From IMG/VR virus record IMGVR_UViG_3300032296_000913, positions 1-20,933 of that record: 20,933 nt of DNA; one strand, 5' to 3'. Within the stretch, counting starts at the first letter, position 1; every line of letters begins with the position of its first letter. The notes below the pieces were generated by a model. It ran no database searches. It saw nothing but the letters and a program-made list of their open reading frames with translations, and was not told where the DNA came from. Positions 19,670 to 20,933 of the stretch are shown here, in pieces. The DNA is from a virus. The translations under genes were made by a program, and so were the position numbers.

Positions 19670-20933
19670 TTAAGATCGTTTGAAGGTTAATACAGCGCGA
19701 TAAATTACACCAACTGGATTCGTTGCCCAAACTGGATTTGTTACCCTTAAAGTAAAAAAGTCAGAAGCACCTATTGCAATGTTCAGTCCCGTTATTGTTG
19801 TATTGGTAGTAACTGTTGCGCTTCCTCCATTTGCAGCGGTTGTGCCTATTGAAGTTGTTGTGTTTTGAGTGGTGTTGCGCAATTCAAATGTAACAAGCTC
19901 ACCAGTTCCCGCTGTTGTGTTACCATAAGTCATAATTGTGGCTGCTACAATAGTAACTGCATAGCCAAAATTAAAATCATTATTCGTGTCAGTATTTCCC
20001 GCTGTTGGTGATATACCAGAATTTAAGAAATGCCAAACTGAACTATCCGCTGCAGGTGCTGCACCACCATGTAAACAAAGGAATGTAAAATATGCATCGT
20101 CTAATGTTATCTTACTATTTAGCTGCGTCTGAATAGCTGATGTAACGCCTTTCACATATGACAACTCTGTAAGGCTTGGATAAGTCGCAGTTGTCAAACT
20201 TGTGATCGTGCTACCAGTCGAGTTAAATGCAGCTATCTCGTTATTTGTTCCCGTACCTGTTACGGGATTTGTAAGCGTTGCCTGTTTACCGTTTAGCTGT
20301 GTTTGTATAGCTGATGTCGTACCCTTAACGTAAGACAATTCTGTCAAACTTGGATATGTCGTAGTATTCAACGATCCAACCGTTCCAGATGTTGCCCAGT
20401 ACGTTATCTGATTAGCCGTTCCCGTACCTGTTACTGCATTTGGTAGAATTGTGTTAATGCTTTTAGCCGACCACAACTGTGACGATGAATTGTAAGCCAA
20501 AAGATCATTATTCACAGGTGGAACTGTAATCAAATCCACATTGTGAATTTCATCAAGTTCGTAACCGTTTTGACAACGGACATAAATCTGCCCGTTACCC
20601 GCATTTGCCCTTTCAACTATTCCAACATACACCAAATGATCAGGAGCGTAAGGCTTGACGTTTGTCAAACCTCCAAATGTCGATGCACTAAGATAAAGCG
20701 TGTCACCTGCCGAGTATGCAGCCGTGTTAACGCCTACGATTACGCCTTGTATGATTATATAACCTTCCGCACCTATTCCAATCGTAGAATCATAAACAAT
20801 ACCGATTGTTTTGGCTGAGGTAGCATCTGCGTCTGCCCGTGCTAATTTAACGGACATTTTGTTGCCACTTGATCCAAAAGCGTACACTACCTGTCCTTTG
20901 CTAATTACAGAACCTTCCGCATTGTGAACGTAT
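19670..20933 (-). CDS. Tail fibre / adhesion protein, C-terminal part (cut by right edge)
   Basis: The frame is open to the window edge, so the start is missing; about 421 residues are visible. The first part (from YVHNAEGSVISKGQVVYAFG to HLVYVGIVERANAGNGQIYV and QNGYELDEIHNV) is a domain I know from many phage tail fibres. Two tandem repeats of about 57 residues follow, each with TYPSLTELSYVKG and SAIQTQLN, a shaft-like pattern. The last 130 residues are Thr/Asn-rich beta structure, likely the receptor-binding tip. It should act in host recognition. Internal GTG at 20885-20887 is not taken as the start because coding continues upstream. Confidence 0.82.
   Translation of the reverse strand, partial: YVHNAEGSVISKGQVVYAFGSSGNKMSVKLARADADATSAKTIGIVYDSTIGIGAEGYIIIQGVIVGVNTAAYSAGDTLYLSASTFGGLTNVKPYAPDHLVYVGIVERANAGNGQIYVRCQNGYELDEIHNVDLITVPPVNNDLLAYNSSSQLWSAKSINTILPNAVTGTGTANQITYWATSGTVGSLNTTTYPSLTELSYVKGTTSAIQTQLNGKQATLTNPVTGTGTNNEIAAFNSTGSTITSLTTATYPSLTELSYVKGVTSAIQTQLNSKITLDDAYFTFLCLHGGAAPAADSSVWHFLNSGISPTAGNTDTNNDFNFGYAVTIVAATIMTYGNTTAGTGELVTFELRNTTQNTTTSIGTTAANGGSATVTTNTTITGLNIAIGASDFFTLRVTNPVWATNPVGVIYRAVLTFKRS
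20121..20440 (-). repeat. Two degenerate tandem repeats within the tail fibre gene
   Basis: Copies starting at 20121 and 20295 (period about 171-174 nt) encode the LTELSYVKG...AIQTQLN unit. The protein copies are nearly identical while the DNA copies differ at many third positions, so selection maintains the repeat. Confidence 0.75.

Noticed and set aside
19668-19730. Upstream start for the 70-aa gene after the tail fibre
   Set aside because: It would overlap the tail fibre end by about 60 nt; the ATG at 19667 is 2 nt past the stop and gives a better start.
20121-20440. Repeats in the tail fibre gene as a CRISPR or diversity-generating element
   Set aside because: The repeats are in frame, long and degenerate, with no spacers and no reverse transcriptase nearby; they are a protein shaft repeat.

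Overview
The window looks like part of the genome of a tailed bacteriophage of a Bacteroidetes host. Evidence for a phage: terminase subunits, a DnaB-type helicase, a RecT/YqaJ recombination pair, an endolysin, a holin and a tail fibre. Evidence for the host group: promoter-like TATATTTG boxes (the Bacteroidetes -7 consensus TAnnTTTG), an absence of obvious Shine-Dalgarno sites, and A-rich AAACCAAAAC leaders in front of many start codons. Every supported gene is on the minus strand, so transcription runs from high to low coordinates. No integrase, tRNA, rRNA, CRISPR array or insertion sequence was seen. The exact host and whether the phage is temperate cannot be told from the window.

Reading in the direction of transcription: (1) 20933-16534 holds the end of the virion and lysis region: a tail fibre cut by the window edge, two small genes of unknown role, a holin, an N-acetylmuramoyl-L-alanine amidase, a metallophosphoesterase, a hypothetical gene and a spanin-like coiled-coil membrane protein. 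(2) 16533-14898 is an early control region: a promoter with a palindromic operator, five small genes of unknown function, then a 56-aa helix-turn-helix protein that I translated by hand. A second near-identical operator covers the next promoter. (3) 14897-8812 is replication and recombination: RecT-like annealing protein, YqaJ exonuclease, VRR-NUC nuclease, HTH_39-type protein, a DUF1376-like replication protein, a RadC/JAB protein, DnaB, two or three small genes and a stand-alone DnaA domain IV protein.

(4) 8778-934 is one unbroken chain of 13 genes whose ends overlap. It opens with a sigma-70-like protein, passes through six glycosyltransferase-like genes and an FkbM-type methyltransferase, then small hypotheticals, and ends in a ParB-like protein and an ABC-ATPase fused to a GNAT/Mom-like acyltransferase. 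(5) 892-1 holds the small terminase subunit and the first 189 residues of the large subunit, so head genes probably continue beyond the left edge.

The most interesting parts are the ParB plus ABC-GNAT pair next to the terminase, which I read as a candidate DNA base-modification (anti-restriction) module, the large glycosylation cassette, and the paired operator/HTH circuit. Two genes (56 and 59 aa) were recovered by hand translation, and a third possible one (36 aa, non-ATG start) is listed at low confidence.
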